The position numbers and the translations under genes are program-made. The notes beneath the pieces are model-generated. The model had not been told where the DNA came from. It saw nothing but the letters and a program-made list of their open reading frames with translations, and did no database searches. From NCBI RefSeq assembly GCF_905404315.1, contig NC_066270.1, forward strand, positions 16,448,001-16,512,000: DNA of 64,000 nt, in the 5' to 3' direction. Origin of the DNA: Leptidea sinapis (Eukaryota > Arthropoda > Insecta > Lepidoptera > Pieridae). Below are positions 1 to 11,529 of the stretch, piece by piece; the stretch's first letter is position 1; each line of letters starts with the position of its first letter.

Positions 1-1147
1 GCGAGAAATGCATCTCTGGCACTATTAAATTCTCCTAAAAGTTCGGCCTCATTGCGATACGGCATATACTGGATTAGTAAACTGTAATAATATGACTCTG
101 GATCAGAAGCTGCTACGAAGTTAGGTACCCGTACTACAGCTGGCGTGTTTCTAATAGTAATTTTGGTGTTGTCTGTTAAAGTTATAAGTCGCCTTCTTGT
201 TGTTTGCTCGTGCGGTGCATAAGCATCGGTATCGATGCTCTCTTCATTTATAACTGGCGGTTTTGTGTAGTGTGGCTCAAATAACATCGCAAATTCTATG
301 AGACACATATTGTTAAAATCATAGTTGGGGTACTCTGCTGGTCGCTTTTCATATCGTTCGAAAATATTGGCACAATATCCTGCTGCTTGACCAGCTTCAT
401 TAAACTTCAACACTTTATACCTTTGTTCCGCTTTACGAGTATTGACAAAAATTGTTTTTCTCGAGCTGTCACGCATACTCAAATGGCATAGCCTGAATAC
501 GCATTCGCAGGCTGAAACTTGACGTTCTCTTAATATGCGCATGCATATTTTAAACAGCTTACGCGAGACGTCAGTTTCTTCTCTTCTATTTGTTGAATAG
601 CTCGAGATACTTCACCATCTAGGTTTGTAGGTTCTGATTTTGACACGTATTTAGCGATGTAATACGCAATCGACTCATTTGTACCACACGGTTGTATATC
701 CATATTGGCTTTCCACATTTTTAGCAAAGCAGGACTGTAATTATTTACCCAACCATCTTCACTTTTTCTTTTCAGAACGCAAATGCGACCACCGTTGTAG
801 ATGAATTCGTTAGATGAAGGATCAATAACATGTGTCTCTAAGCATTCCGAGCGTGGAAAGTTGAAACGACAAACAGAATTATTTTTCGTGCAGGTACTAG
901 TGTGTCGATGTATTTGATAATTTTTAACTAATTCATATAGTTCTGAAGTTTCTGGAGGAATGGCAGTACTACAGACTGAATCAATGCGAGCTATTCCTTC
1001 AGGTGTCGCAACATACGGGTGATCTTCGATCCAAACAACCATATGCAAATGAGGACTTCCTCTGTTCTGAAACTCGATTCGCCACCAATGATCTTTAACT
1101 TTACCAAATATTTCAGTATCAGTAGGGATTCGCCGGTTCTGGCTCAC
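1..1147 (-). pseudogene. Helitron replication initiator (Rep/HUH), C-terminal part, truncated by window edge
   Basis: Minus-strand remnant of a Helitron Rep-helicase polyprotein, the enzyme that nicks and transfers single strands during rolling-circle transposition. The stretch 530-1147 shows the HUH metal-binding motif as HLHMVVW after EFQNRGSP, and the two-tyrosine catalytic motif as YYIAKYVSK. The frame then shifts by one base near 555-570. The other frame is open from there to position 1 and carries the usual post-Rep segment (RQVSACECVFRLCHL, then SSRKTIFVNT). The helicase motifs would lie left of the window. The N-terminal part lies at 8901-11529, beyond the inserted palindrome. Relative to other Helitrons some residues are missing between SRHFK (right side) and EIFGKV (left side), so a short target deletion is likely. 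Family assignment is secure; activity is not expected. Confidence 0.88.
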
Positions 1148-1404
1148 AGTAGTGGGGATTCGCCGGTTCTGCCTCCCCGGTTCTGGTCACTTGTTCGTGA
1201 TGCCTACTAAAAAAAAAAAAAATTTGGTGTCAAACTGGGGGTTTTGATGTATTTCCCAGCGATTGCGCTGATCCGTTTTTCGATATCTCTTATAGTTACA
1301 AAGTTAGCTTTTTAAGTTAAACAGATCCATACTCATTACTAATCCGTGGTAATTAACCTAATGATTGGTGAGCGACTCAATGTCGATTCTTTGAAAGTGA
1401 TAAA

Positions 1405-1902
1405 TTACCTCTCACATTCGTTACTACGATTAAAACGACAGTTTTGTGCTGTGGTTATTATTAAGTTAACAGAAGATATAAATAAAGTATATAATAAAAC
1501 ATCGTTGCAGATTGTATCATTTTTAAAATATTTGATGAAATAATTCAAACTCTTCTTATTAAACTTAAAGTATAGATACATTAAACAGTACTCGCAACAC
1601 ATGCTGCGTTAATAAATATATTCTTTACTCTTGTAGTATTGTGGATATACATTCTGCAATTGCTTTGTAAAAACCTCAGCTGGAATCCCTGAGCTGGACG
1701 ATCATATGAAGTATTGTCCAATACCCTGCTCACCAATGTGTATTGCAACCCAGTGAGAGCCTGGCTTATTTTCACTATCTACATTGCTGACAATATAACA
1801 GGACGTTACAACGTATATCGACAATCGGTTTGCTGCGTAAACATTATTTTGAATACAGAGATCAATTTTCTTCAGATAATTCTGTATCTCGATTATATTC
1901 AT
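1405..1902 (-). pseudogene. Maverick adenain-like cysteine protease remnant, left-arm copy
   Basis: Remnant of the adenovirus-type cysteine protease of Maverick/Polinton elements, which matures capsid proteins. The reading starts near 1902 and shows PGSHWVAIHI, the family's histidine-tryptophan segment. A 5-base deletion relative to the right-arm copy shifts the frame just after GQYF. A later frame holds the cysteine-rich end (CCEYCLMYLYF), corresponding to the family's catalytic-cysteine segment. Broken in at least two places and not translatable as one protein. Upstream, in the same direction, lie the polymerase B pieces, so the arm keeps a Maverick-like gene order. Recognition rests on the HW and C..YC segments and on the polymerase remnants nearby. 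Confidence 0.65.
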
Positions 1903-2546
1903 ATTACCTTAGAATAATGTATTTAAAAGTTATTGGATTACAACTTACAATAAAACAAAACATCATTTTAAGTACATATTTAATTTCAATATTAAAAGGC
2001 AATATAGCAGTAAGTTTAACTAAAACTATTACACACCCTTACAAACGATCAAACATAAACATAACTGCGGTAATCTACTGAAATATTATGATTTTTATAA
2101 ATTTTATTGTATAAGAGCTTATTCAAAACGAACTTTGATTTATGAAATATTTAACTTGAGTTAAGTGATAAAGCTCTTTGTCATTTTCTTAATGTTACTA
2201 ATTTTGAGATAAATAAAATACACTTTAGTTTCTCTGATTATTTCCTTTCGCGAATATATCAACAATTCGACCATCAGATTTCCTCATCGGGTCATTAATT
2301 GTTTTTAGTTTTACTTTAAGATTTTTCTTCCGCCAAATATATTATAGAGTTCAGGTAGTTATATCTTGAAACTAATTGACATGGTTGAGATTGTATAAAG
2401 GTTGCATTTCATCAAAGCATCAGGTGATTTAGATACAATTTGTGTCACTGACATCATTCAAAAATATTATAAAATTATTTACGAAAACTGATTTTCCACA
2501 CCCACACACAATGCACCCTCTACTACAAAAAGGTTTCATGTAATAT

Positions 2547-4515
2547 AATGAGACGATTTATTGTTAAACTACCATTTATTGATTATATTTAAATAGAACA
2601 CTTTATAAGTAAAACAATATACAGTACCTACATCATAACTTACTCCGCAAGTTATATATCTGAATAAAAGATGTATCTACTCTCATTCTTTTCAAAAAAA
2701 AATAATTCAAACTTAAAACTTATATAACATTTATTTTATTTTATGATGACTCCAAGCTAAGGTATCAATATAATTTGCTTAGATATACCGTTTGGTATGA
2801 CAAACTAGATTTATTTATTCGTTGAGTGAAAATATTATGCTTTATTGACTTAAGTCTATGCATTGAACAATATTCGTTCTTATTTTTAAATAGGCACTAT
2901 TCATTTTCATATACTTACTTAGTAACACTTATAAAATTTGGAGTTATATAGAGAATATATTTTGATCGAATCCTAGGAATTCATTAAATATGTTAACTTT
3001 GTTCCACCTTTAAAATAGCCTAACTTCTTATTATTGAGTTTTAGATAGCAAAATATTTTTTTTGCATTGTCAGATGTTTCAAAACGCAAATGAAAATCAG
3101 GTTTTATATCTCTTTAAAAATTTATATTTGAAAGTATAAGTATCAGTGTACAATAATTTTAATATATTTCGAAACTTATTTAACATATAGTTATAGTAAA
3201 ATTTATTGTATTAGAGTTTTAGAAATATCCAATATACCTGCAATATACCAAATAAATATGTTTATTGAGAAACAATTTAGTCTTTTGTAATTGAACTGCA
3301 ACCAATTTTCATTTTAAAATAGATAAACTATGGAATTCTATCATGGCAATTAAATCATACAGTGCAATTTTACATTTACTCTTTTTTCAATATTTTCCAT
3401 TGTTATTTAAATATTTGAGGTATTCATTAATTTATAAAAATCTTTTAGAAATCAGATGTAGGTAGCTTGTTTATGCATGTTTGTATTTAAATCTATGAAA
3501 TTTTGTAACCATGCGCTTTGTTTGAATTTTAAAATTCTATGATTTTTTTATAATGAGACGATTTATTGTTAAACTACAATTTATTGATTATATTTAAATA
3601 TAAAAATTTATAAATAAAACAATATACAGTACCTACATCATAACTTACTCCACAAGTTATATATCTAATCTATTGTTTTCAAAAAAAATAATTCAACCTT
3701 AAAACTTATATAATATTTATTTTATTTTATGATGACTCCAAGCTAAGGTATCAATATAATTTGCTTAGATATACCGTTTGGTATGACAAACTAGATTTAT
3801 TTATTCGTTGAGTGAAAATATTATGCTTTATTGACTTAAATCTATGCATTGAACAATATTCATTCCTTTTTTCAAATAGGCATATCTTATAATTTTCCAT
3901 TTTCATATACTTACTTAGTAACACTTTTATTAAATTTTTATGTGTATTTTCCCACAACATCTAATATATTCATAAAATATGTTTACTTTGCTTTCATCTT
4001 TACAATTATCGTACCGTACTTCTTTTTATTGACTTTTGGGTAGCAAAATTTTTTTTTCTGCAGTCAGAGGTTTTGAAACGCAAATGTAAATCAGGTTTTA
4101 TATCCGTGTAAATTTTTTATATATCAAACTATCAGTATCAGTGTGTACAATAATTTTAATTTATTTCGAAACTTATTTAACTAGTGAAAGTCATCGCATT
4201 AGAGTTTTAGAAATTTTCAATATATAAAATCCCAACTAAATAGGTTTATTGAAGAACAATTTAGTGTTTCGTAATTGAACTGCAACCAATTTTCATTTTA
4301 AAATAGATAAACTATGGAGTTCTATCTTGGCAATTAAATCTTGTACAATTTTACATTTACTCTTTTTTCAATATTGTCCATTGTTCTTTATACGAGTAAT
4401 TCATTAATTTATAAAAATCTTTTCGAAATCAGATGTAGGTAGCTTGTTTATGCATGTTTGTATTTAAATCTATGTAATATTTTAACCATGAGCTTTGTTT
4501 GAATTTTAAAATTCT
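2547..4515 (+). repeat. Direct duplication of about 1 kb inside the left arm
   Basis: Two head-to-tail copies, about 2547-3545 and 3552-4515. Each begins ATAATGAGACGATTTATTG and ends near GAATTTTAAAATTCTATGA. They differ by scattered substitutions and small indels, more than the two arms differ from each other, so the direct duplication is older than the palindrome. Each copy contains the end of the polymerase B gene; the first is more decayed. Confidence 0.82.
3751..3960 (-). pseudogene. Maverick DNA polymerase B, C-terminal fragment (left arm)
   Basis: A 69-codon open stretch with YKICLFEKRNEY, then the KHNIFTQRINKSSLS segment. This resembles the end of Maverick protein-primed DNA polymerase B, where a (Y)KxxLF...M...S.KH.(I/V)(Y/F)T..(I/V)NK..LS block precedes the C-terminus. 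The usual DDKRY ending is degraded. The same piece, identical in translation, is at 6055-6264 in the right arm; a worse copy lies near 2780-2960. The assignment is by motif memory and would need a profile search. Confidence 0.5.
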
Positions 4516-4631
4516 ATGAATATTATGTTTCTTCTGTCTGTGTGTGTGTGAGACATTGCTTTAAATTTCTGAAATAAATGACATATGTATTTTTATTACG
4601 AAGGTTTGGAATAAATTTTATGCTTTTTGTA

Positions 4632-4862
4632 TCACCAATACTTACATTTTATATTCTCGGGGCATAAGGATAGGTCAGAATGTAAATAATGCAGTTCAAT
4701 TGAATATTCTTGGTCTACTTCCAAAATAAAACCAAATTCAAAATCATCCGGAACATCAAAATTTGTAGGAACATCTACGCATTCAAAACCTTCTGTATCA
4801 TCAAAATAAGTTATAAACGACTTTCGTTTTTCTTTATCCTGTTCTCGCACAGTCAAAGTCAA
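4632..4862 (-). pseudogene. Maverick DNA polymerase B, internal fragment in the palindrome centre
   Basis: A 76-codon open stretch. Its C-terminal half (FGFILEVDQEYSIELHYLHS, then LSLCPENIK) matches the G-Y-I-L-E-V-D-x-E-Y-P-x-x-L-H-D-L-H...APE block of Maverick/Polinton polymerase B. It precedes the C-terminal piece at 3960-3751 on the same strand, as in an intact polymerase gene, with the palm motif C region deleted between them. This piece is single-copy because it sits in the unpaired centre. It is the strongest clue to the element's origin. No active-site DTD motif is visible. Confidence 0.72.
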
Positions 4863-5458
4863 AGTTCTTTATTTGCAAGAAATATTCACAAGTAAAGTTG
4901 TTACAAATTTAAGAGTAGGCACATGTTTCGTCTTGAGAGACATGCAAATATTTCAGTGGTTTCGTTTTATAATATTGTAACCTATACTTATTTGTTTAAA
5001 TTCGCATTTTCATAACGATTCCTACATTGAGATACACAGTCTCAAATACCCGATCCAATAAAAGCTATTTGTTCAAAGCCCTAAAGTAATTCTAATTTAA
5101 TTTTTGTGCATTTTAACATAGCACCCCAACTTAACCCAGGCGCTGTATAATAATGTGCTGGATCTAGACCATATTATGTCTGTAAACATAGAGCTCGGAA
5201 ATTTTCAAATACATATTTTGTTTAAAGTGAAACATTGATTTTAAGATATAAATCTGAATTATCTAACTTATAATCTTCATCGGAAATATGTGTGCCGGTA
5301 AATGTATTGTAAAATCTATCATGATCATGGAGCGTTGAAAGTTTTAAGGAATCGTGTGGTGTTATAAATTCATATGGATAAATTCTTTTTTTCTAAGACG
5401 TAAAAAATTATTATTATTTGGAAAATTTAGTCTTAAATTTTGAAATTGTGCTTCCTTA
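4863..5458. other. Rest of the palindrome centre; nothing coding seen
   Basis: Single-copy AT-rich sequence. Near 4853-4880 the words GTCAAAGTCAAAGTTC and TTTATTTGCAAG resemble the tail of an insect LINE or SINE insertion, but no body of such an element can be recognised. No open reading frame of note. Confidence 0.4.
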
Positions 5459-6054
5459 TTTATTCCAAACCTTCGTAATAATAATACATATGTCATTTAT
5501 TTCAGAAATTTAAAGCAATGTCTCACACACACACAGACAGAAAAAACAAAATTTTCATAGAATTTTAAAATTCAAATTCTGATTTCGAAAAGATTTTTAT
5601 AAATTAATGAATTACTCAATGTATAAAGAACAATGGACAATATTGAAAAAAGAGTAAATGTAAAATTGTACAAGATTTAATTGCCAAGATAGAATTCCAT
5701 AGTTTATCTATTTTAGAGTGAAAATTTGGTTGCAGTTCAATTACGAAACACTAAATTGTTCTTCAATAAACCTATTTAGTTGGGATTTTATATATTGAAA
5801 ATTTCTAAAACTCTAATGCGATGACTTTCCCTAGTTAAATAAGTTTCGAAATAAATTAAAATTATTGTACACACTGATACTGATAGTTTGATATATAAAA
5901 AATTTACACGGATATAAAACCTGATTTACATTTGCGTTTCAAAACCTCTGACTGCAGAAAAAAAATTTTTGCTACTCAAAAGTCAATAAAAAGAAGTACG
6001 GTACGATAATTGTAAAGATGAAAGCAAAGTAAACATATTTTATGAATGTATTAG

Positions 6055-6264
6055 ATGTTGTGGGAAAATACACATAAAAATTTAATAAAAGTGTTACTAA
6101 GTAAGTATATGAAAATGGAAAATTATAAGATATGCCTATTTGAAAAAAGGAATGAATATTGTTCAATGCATAGATTTAAGTCAATAAAGCATAATATTTT
6201 CACTCAACGAATAAATAAATCTAGTTTGTCATACCAAACGGTATATCTAAGCAAATTATATTGA
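6055..6264 (+). pseudogene. Maverick DNA polymerase B, C-terminal fragment (right arm)
   Basis: Inverted copy of the fragment at 3751-3960 with the same translation over 69 codons (YKICLFEKRNEY ... INKSSLS). The identity between arms suggests a recent duplication or ongoing conversion between arms. It is only the end of the polymerase gene and cannot function alone. Confidence 0.5.
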
Positions 6265-8128
6265 TACCTTAGCTTGGAGTCATCATAAAATAAAATAAAT
6301 ATTATATAAGTTTTAAGGTTGAATTATTTTTTTTTGAAAACAATAGATTAGATATATAACTTGTGGAGTAAGTTATGATGTAGGTACTGTATATTGTTTT
6401 ATTTATAAATTTTTATATTTAAATATAATCAATAAATTGTAGTTTAACAATAAATCGTCTCATTATAAAAAAATCATAGAATTTTAAAATTCAAACAAAG
6501 CGCATGGTTACAAAATTTCATAGATTTAAATACAAACATGCATAAACAAGCTACCTACATCTGATTTCTAAAAGATTTTTATAAATTAATGAATACCTCA
6601 AATATTTAAATAACAATGGAAAATATTGAAAAAAGAGTAAATGTAAAATTGCACTGTATGATTTAATTGCCATGATAGAATTCCATAGTTTATCTATTTT
6701 AAAATGAAAATTGGTTGCAGTTCAATTACAAAAGACTAAATTGTTTCTCAATAAACATATTTATTTGGTATATTGCAGGTATATTGGATATTTCTAAAAC
6801 TCTAATACAATAAATTTTACTATAACTATATGTTAAATAAGTTTCGAAATATATTAAAATTATTGTACACTGATACTTATACTTTCATATATAAATTTTT
6901 AAAGAGATATAAAACCTGATTTTCATTTGCGTTTTGAAACATCTGACAATGCAGAATAAATATTTTACTATCTAAAACTCAATAATAAGAAGTTAGGCTA
7001 TTTTAAAGGTGGAACAAAGTTAACATATTTAATGAATGCCTAGGATTCGATCAAAATATATTCGTAAGATGTTGCGGGAAAATGCAACTCCAAATTTTAT
7101 AAGTGTTACTAAGTAAGTATATGAAAATGAATAGTGCCTATTTAAAAATAAGAACGAATATTGTTCAATGCATAGACTTAAGTCAATAAAGCATAATATT
7201 TTCACTCAACGAATAAATAAATCTAGTTTGTCATACCAAACGGTATATCTAAGCAAATTATATTGATACCTTAGCTTGGAGTCATCATAAAATAAAATAA
7301 ATATTATATAAGTTTTAAGGTTGAATTATTTTTTTTTGAAAAGAATGAGAGTAGATACATCTTTTATTCAGATATATAACTTGCGGAGTAAGTTATGATG
7401 TAGGTACTGTATATTGTTTTACTTATAAAGTGTTCTATTTAAATATAATCAATAAATGGTAGTTTAACAATAAATCGTCTCATTATATTACATGAAACCT
7501 TTTTGTAGTAGAGGGTGCATAGTGTGTGGGTGTGGAAAATCAGTTTTCGTAAATAATTTTATAATATTTTTGAATGATGTCAGTGACACAAATTGTATCT
7601 AAATCACCTGATGCTTTGATGAAATGCAACCTTTATACAATCTCAACCATGTCAATTAGTTTCAAGATATAACTACCTGAACTCTATAATATATTTGGCG
7701 GAAGAAAAATCTTAAAGTAAAACTAAAAACAATTAATGACCCGATGAGGAAATCTGATGGTCGAATTGTTGATATATTCGCGAAAGGAAATAATCAGAGA
7801 AACTAAAGTGTATTTTATTTATCTCAAAATTAGTAACATTAAGAAAATGACAAAGAGCTTTATCACTTAACTCAAGTTAAATATTTCATAAATCAAAGTT
7901 CGTTTTGAATAAGCTCTTATACAATAAAATTTATAAAAATCATAATATTTCAGTAGATTACCGCAGTTATGTTTATGTTTGATCGTTTGTAAGGGTGTGT
8001 AATAGTTTTAGTTAAACTTACTGCTATATTGCCTTTTAATATTGAAATTAAATATGTACTTAAAATGATGTTTTGTTTTATTGTAAGTTGTAATCCAATA
8101 ACTTTTAAATACATTATTCTAAGGTAAT

Positions 8129-8631
8129 ATGAATATAATTGAGATACAGAATTGTTTGAAGAAAATTGATCTCTGTATTCAAAATAATGTTTACGCAGCA
8201 AACCGATTGTCGATATACGTTGTAACGTCCTGTTATATTGTCAGCAATGTAGATAGTGAAAATAAGCCAGGCTCTCACTGGGTTGCAATACACATTGGTG
8301 AGCAGGGTATTGGACAATACTTCAATTCATATGATCGTCTAGCTCAGGGATTCCAGCTGAGGTTTTTACAAAGCAATTGCAGAATGTATATCCACAATAC
8401 TACAAGAGTAAAGAATATATTTATTAACGCAGCATGTGTTGCGAGTACTGTTTAATGTATCTATACTTTAAGTTTAATAAGAAGAGTTTGAATTATTTCA
8501 TCAAATATTTTAAAAATGATACAATCTGCAACGATGTTTTATTATATACTTTATTTATATCTTCTGTTAACTTAATAATAACCACAGCACAAAACTGTCG
8601 TTTTAATCGTAGTAACGAATGTGAGAGGTAA
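8129..8631 (+). pseudogene. Maverick adenain-like cysteine protease remnant, right-arm copy
   Basis: The better-preserved of two inverted protease copies. A continuous frame 8129-8455 carries PGSHWVAIHIGEQGIGQYF followed by NSYDR, corresponding to the HW and (Y)FDSYG blocks of Maverick proteases. The frame shifts by one base near 8435-8450, after which CCEYCLMYLYF supplies the cysteine-containing end. One frameshift therefore separates the histidine and cysteine parts. Known family role: processing of virion-type proteins by autonomous Mavericks; no capsid gene is present here. Confidence 0.68.
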
Positions 8632-8896
8632 TTTACTAATTACATCTATCACTTTCAAAGAATCGACATTGAGTCGCTCACCAATCATTAGGTTAATTAC
8701 CACGGATTAGTAATGAGTATGGATCTGTTTAACTTAAAAAGCTAACTTTGTAACTATAAGAGATATCGAAAAACGGATCAGCGCAATCGCTGGGAAATAC
8801 ATCAAAACCCCCAGTTTGACACCAAATTTTTTTTTTTTTTAGTAGGCATCACGAACAAGTGACCAGAACCGGGGAGGCAGAACCGGCGAATCCCTA

Positions 8897-9835
8897 CTAC
8901 TTAAAATGTCTACTCACAACAACTGGATACATCTCGATGAGTCTCTGAGTTTCCTGAATATCTATGTCATCTGGGTCAATGTGCTGTTTACCATCACTTA
9001 CAAGGAGACCTCTTTTCATATCCTTCCAGTGAAGATCATTGCAGCTCAATGTAACAAAATATGTGGGAGGTCCTAAACATCTGATTTGTGCTATAAGATC
9101 ACTAAGAGCACTACGCCAATAAGCAGCGGAACCTCTTAGATTTTTTAAATATAAGTGCAGGTCTTCCACTCGATTGCCGTTTTCACCTTCAACTTTTCTA
9201 GCACAAGCTGCAATGGTTGATTTAACTCGATAGTACTCAAACATTGATAGAGCATAGAATAGGTAATCATTGCGCTGAAATCTAACATCAGCACCTAATA
9301 AACGAAATTTATAGTAATCCAAAGGACTTATATTTACGGTCCGTTGTTCTTTCAAACCATTTTTACCATACGGGAAAAGCTGATGCCATGCGAACTCTTC
9401 TGCTTTTAACTCATAAGCTTCATTCACAATATTATTATTCGTCTTTCTTCTGATTTCGTTTACATTTTCAGATACCTCTAGCTCATCTTCAACATCAGGT
9501 TGGACGCTATCAATAGGCAACATTACAGATGTTTGTATAGGTATAGTTTCAGATCTCAGATTCGAAAGCGGTTGTTGTACTTGTACATCCTGATGAGTGA
9601 TGGCATCTTCCTGTTGCTGTACTTGAACACCCTGACGAGTGGTAATATTTTCCCTCAAATGTACGTCTACGCGTGTAAGGGTGTACGCAATATTACGGGA
9701 TCCGAGGCATGTTTTACAGATGCGGCACAGTTCTGGTAAGTGTCGCATTCTATAACACAGGCTTTGCCATTTTCTGGTGTTGGTTTTCCTTTTGGGCCAC
9801 AAAAATGGGAGTCAGCAAAATAGTATTTGTCTTAA
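8897..9835 (-). pseudogene. Helitron Rep, Helitron_like_N domain segment
   Basis: Middle part of the Helitron polyprotein, interrupted on its 3' side by the palindrome (the frame stops in TAG within the inserted end, right after VVVSRHFK). Recognisable blocks are AWHQLFPYGKNGL, DYYKFRLLGADVRF, LRGSAAYWRSALSDL and PPTYFVTLSCNDLHW, all typical of the domain before the HUH nuclease. At its 5' side the frame changes near 9660-9800. A TAA at 9832 ends the upstream frame, so this copy is separated from 9832-11529 by a stop and a frameshift. Acidic and glutamine-rich linkers (QVQQQ repeats) precede the domain. Confidence 0.85.
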
Positions 9836-11529
9836 CCGCGAAATACGCTAACAGATTTATTTGACGCTGTCAATATTCCTGAAGAATGACTATCAAATAA
9901 TCTAATTAAAGCTGTATGTAATGTAATGCCGATATTATTGGTATTTACAGAATCTTGGAGACTCCCGAATAAAAGAGTGTCTTCATCATATTCTATAGAA
10001 AATCGGCATTCATACATTTGTAAACTTTGCCTGACGATATGAAAGTTTCGTATCTCTAAATATCCTGTTTCATCCAGTTCAGTAGGATCAAGCTGGGTAC
10101 GAATCCAACAATATAAGGAGTCACCCGCTAACATATTAGCATTCACAATATTGACGTGCCATTGATTAGGGCTTAGGATTGCAGCTCGGACAATGTTCGC
10201 CAACGACAAAGCACTACATTGTACACCAGCATATCGCGAAGTAAAGACGTTGTAGTCACCTTGATGCCATGAAGCTCGAATAATTCTTGCAACATTATTA
10301 ATTGGAATGAATGCATTTCGAATTTCATTTTCATTCCTTTCGGACGCTTCATCTTCAGACAATTCGGGCACACTAAGTCGTACTAACTCCTGGTCACTAA
10401 TTTGGGCATTGTCGTCAATACGTACATCTTTGTAAAGCGGGTTATTTCTGATTAACCATCTTAAAGCACTATAGACTTTTTCGCGACATATTGTGAATTC
10501 CCTGGTGATGTTCAAATTTTCTAATCGTTCGGTTACTACAATAATGCCTACCTGGCTTGCAGGTCTTGGTAGCATACTAGGCAGTCTTTCACTGACTTCA
10601 AAGATATCTTGGGCAAATAAAACTGCCTGTCCGCGAAAACCGTACTGCCCATAGAGGCCACTAAATTTCACCTGTGTCAATGTTTGAATAACGTCTGGTA
10701 TAGAACCTGGATCCAGATTATTCCAGTAAGCTTTTGGTGGTGCTGTTGTTTTATTACTAGTAACATGTGTTTGACAGCGGGAACATAATAACAATGATAT
10801 TTTCGAAGTTAACTCCACAGGTAAGTATGTTAATTCAGCAGCGTTGTACCGAACTGTACGAACTTGATTAGGATAACAACGTTTGGTACAAATATCACAA
10901 ACATGTATACAAATTGTGTTAATAGCATTCTCGAATGCCTGCAGATTATTAGCTCTGCATTGCTGGGTACGCTCTCGTTGTTTATTTAACCTCGTATCGC
11001 GATGTTCAGGCGTTTCTGAACCCAACTGCTGTCTTTGTCTTTCACGGCTTTGTATTAATCTAACTTCATATTCTTCAGGCGTTTCTGACGCTACTATCTG
11101 TGTATATCGCTCCCGTTGTTTTGTTAACCTGGCTTCATATTCTTCAGGCGTTTCTGACGCTATCATCTGTGTGTATCGCTCCCGTTGTTTTGTTAACCTG
11201 GCTTCATATTCTTCAGGCGTTTCTGACGCTATCATCTGTGTGTATCGCTCACGTTGCTTTGTTAACCTGGCTTCATATTCTTCAGGCGTTTCTGACGCCG
11301 TAATTTGTGTATATCGCTGACGTTGCTTTTTTAACCTGGCCTCATATTGCTCAGATGTTTTTGACGCTAATTGTTCCCGTCGTTTCTGTAATCGACTATT
11401 TCTATCACCTTCACTTTCTTTAACTCGTTTTGCTTTATACTTTTCTTTCGCTTTTTGAAGCCTTCGTTTACGTTGTGTTGCAGTTTCTGTTTTATTTGTG
11501 TTTGTATTTTTTTATATTTTTTTTACCAT
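9832..11529 (-). pseudogene. Helitron N-terminal region: zinc-binding / DUF6570-like domain with 23-residue repeats
   Basis: The N-terminal half of an insect Helitron protein. A long open frame runs from about 11511 to the TAA at 9832. It contains a basic start (KRRLQKAKEKYK), then six to seven 23-residue repeats of the SETPEEYEARLTKQRERYTQ type, a CxxC...CxxC zinc-binding segment (CDICTKRC ... CSRC), and FSGLYGQYGFRGQAVLF leading into the TREFTICREKVYSAL region (DUF6570-like). The natural start is probably the ATG at 11529, which is in frame but followed after five codons by TAA at 11514-11512. The copy therefore begins with a nonsense codon or uses a later start. No splice sites are needed. 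Confidence 0.82.
10960..11380 (-). repeat. 69-bp coding tandem repeats in the Helitron N-terminus
   Basis: Six to seven in-frame units of 69 bases encoding SETPEEYEARL plus TKQRERYTQ-type residues. Three central units are nearly identical at the DNA level, the outer ones diverged, so homogenisation acts on the middle of the array. The opposite strand is also open (10883-11320), only because the repeat lacks stops on both strands. Confidence 0.88.

Larger units (their letters stand above)
1149..4612 (+). repeat. Left arm of the giant palindrome
   Basis: About 3.46 kb that pairs with 5459-8900 in reverse complement; matching points sum to about 10015 near the centre and about 10049 at the ends, so indels are few. 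The left arm has a 5-base deletion in the protease remnant near 1710 that the right arm lacks. Apart from the protease and polymerase remnants it is AT-rich and non-coding. Confidence 0.9.
1121..8900. mobile_element. Giant palindromic (foldback) element derived from a Maverick/Polinton
   Basis: About 7.8 kb inserted inside the Helitron Rep gene. The two halves are inverted copies: left arm about 1149-4612, right arm about 5459-8900, single-copy centre about 4613-5458. Both ends read AGTAG(T)RGGGATTCGCC inward. At the left end this terminal motif occurs twice (1121 and 1149). Fragments of Maverick genes are present: a protease piece in each arm, a polymerase B C-terminal piece in each arm, and an earlier polymerase B piece in the centre. 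Seen: the symmetry and the motifs. Inferred: a defective, inverted-duplication derivative of a protein-primed, self-synthesizing DNA transposon. No matching 6 bp target duplication is visible (GTATC-side versus ACTTAA-side flanks), consistent with loss of Helitron bases at the junction. Confidence 0.8.
5459..8900 (-). repeat. Right arm of the giant palindrome
   Basis: Reverse-complement partner of 1149-4612. It includes its own pair of roughly 1 kb direct repeats (about 5560-6478 and 6480-7486). Compared with the left arm it lacks about 80 bases near 5575, where left-arm sequence around 4430-4500 has no partner. The end reads GGCGAATCCCTACTACT before the Helitron sequence resumes. Confidence 0.88.

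Noticed and set aside
10883..11320. Plus-strand 145-codon frame with repeated CYRSRCFVNLASYSSGVSD units
   Set aside because: It is the antisense of the Helitron 23-residue repeats; the sense strand continues into recognised Helitron domains.
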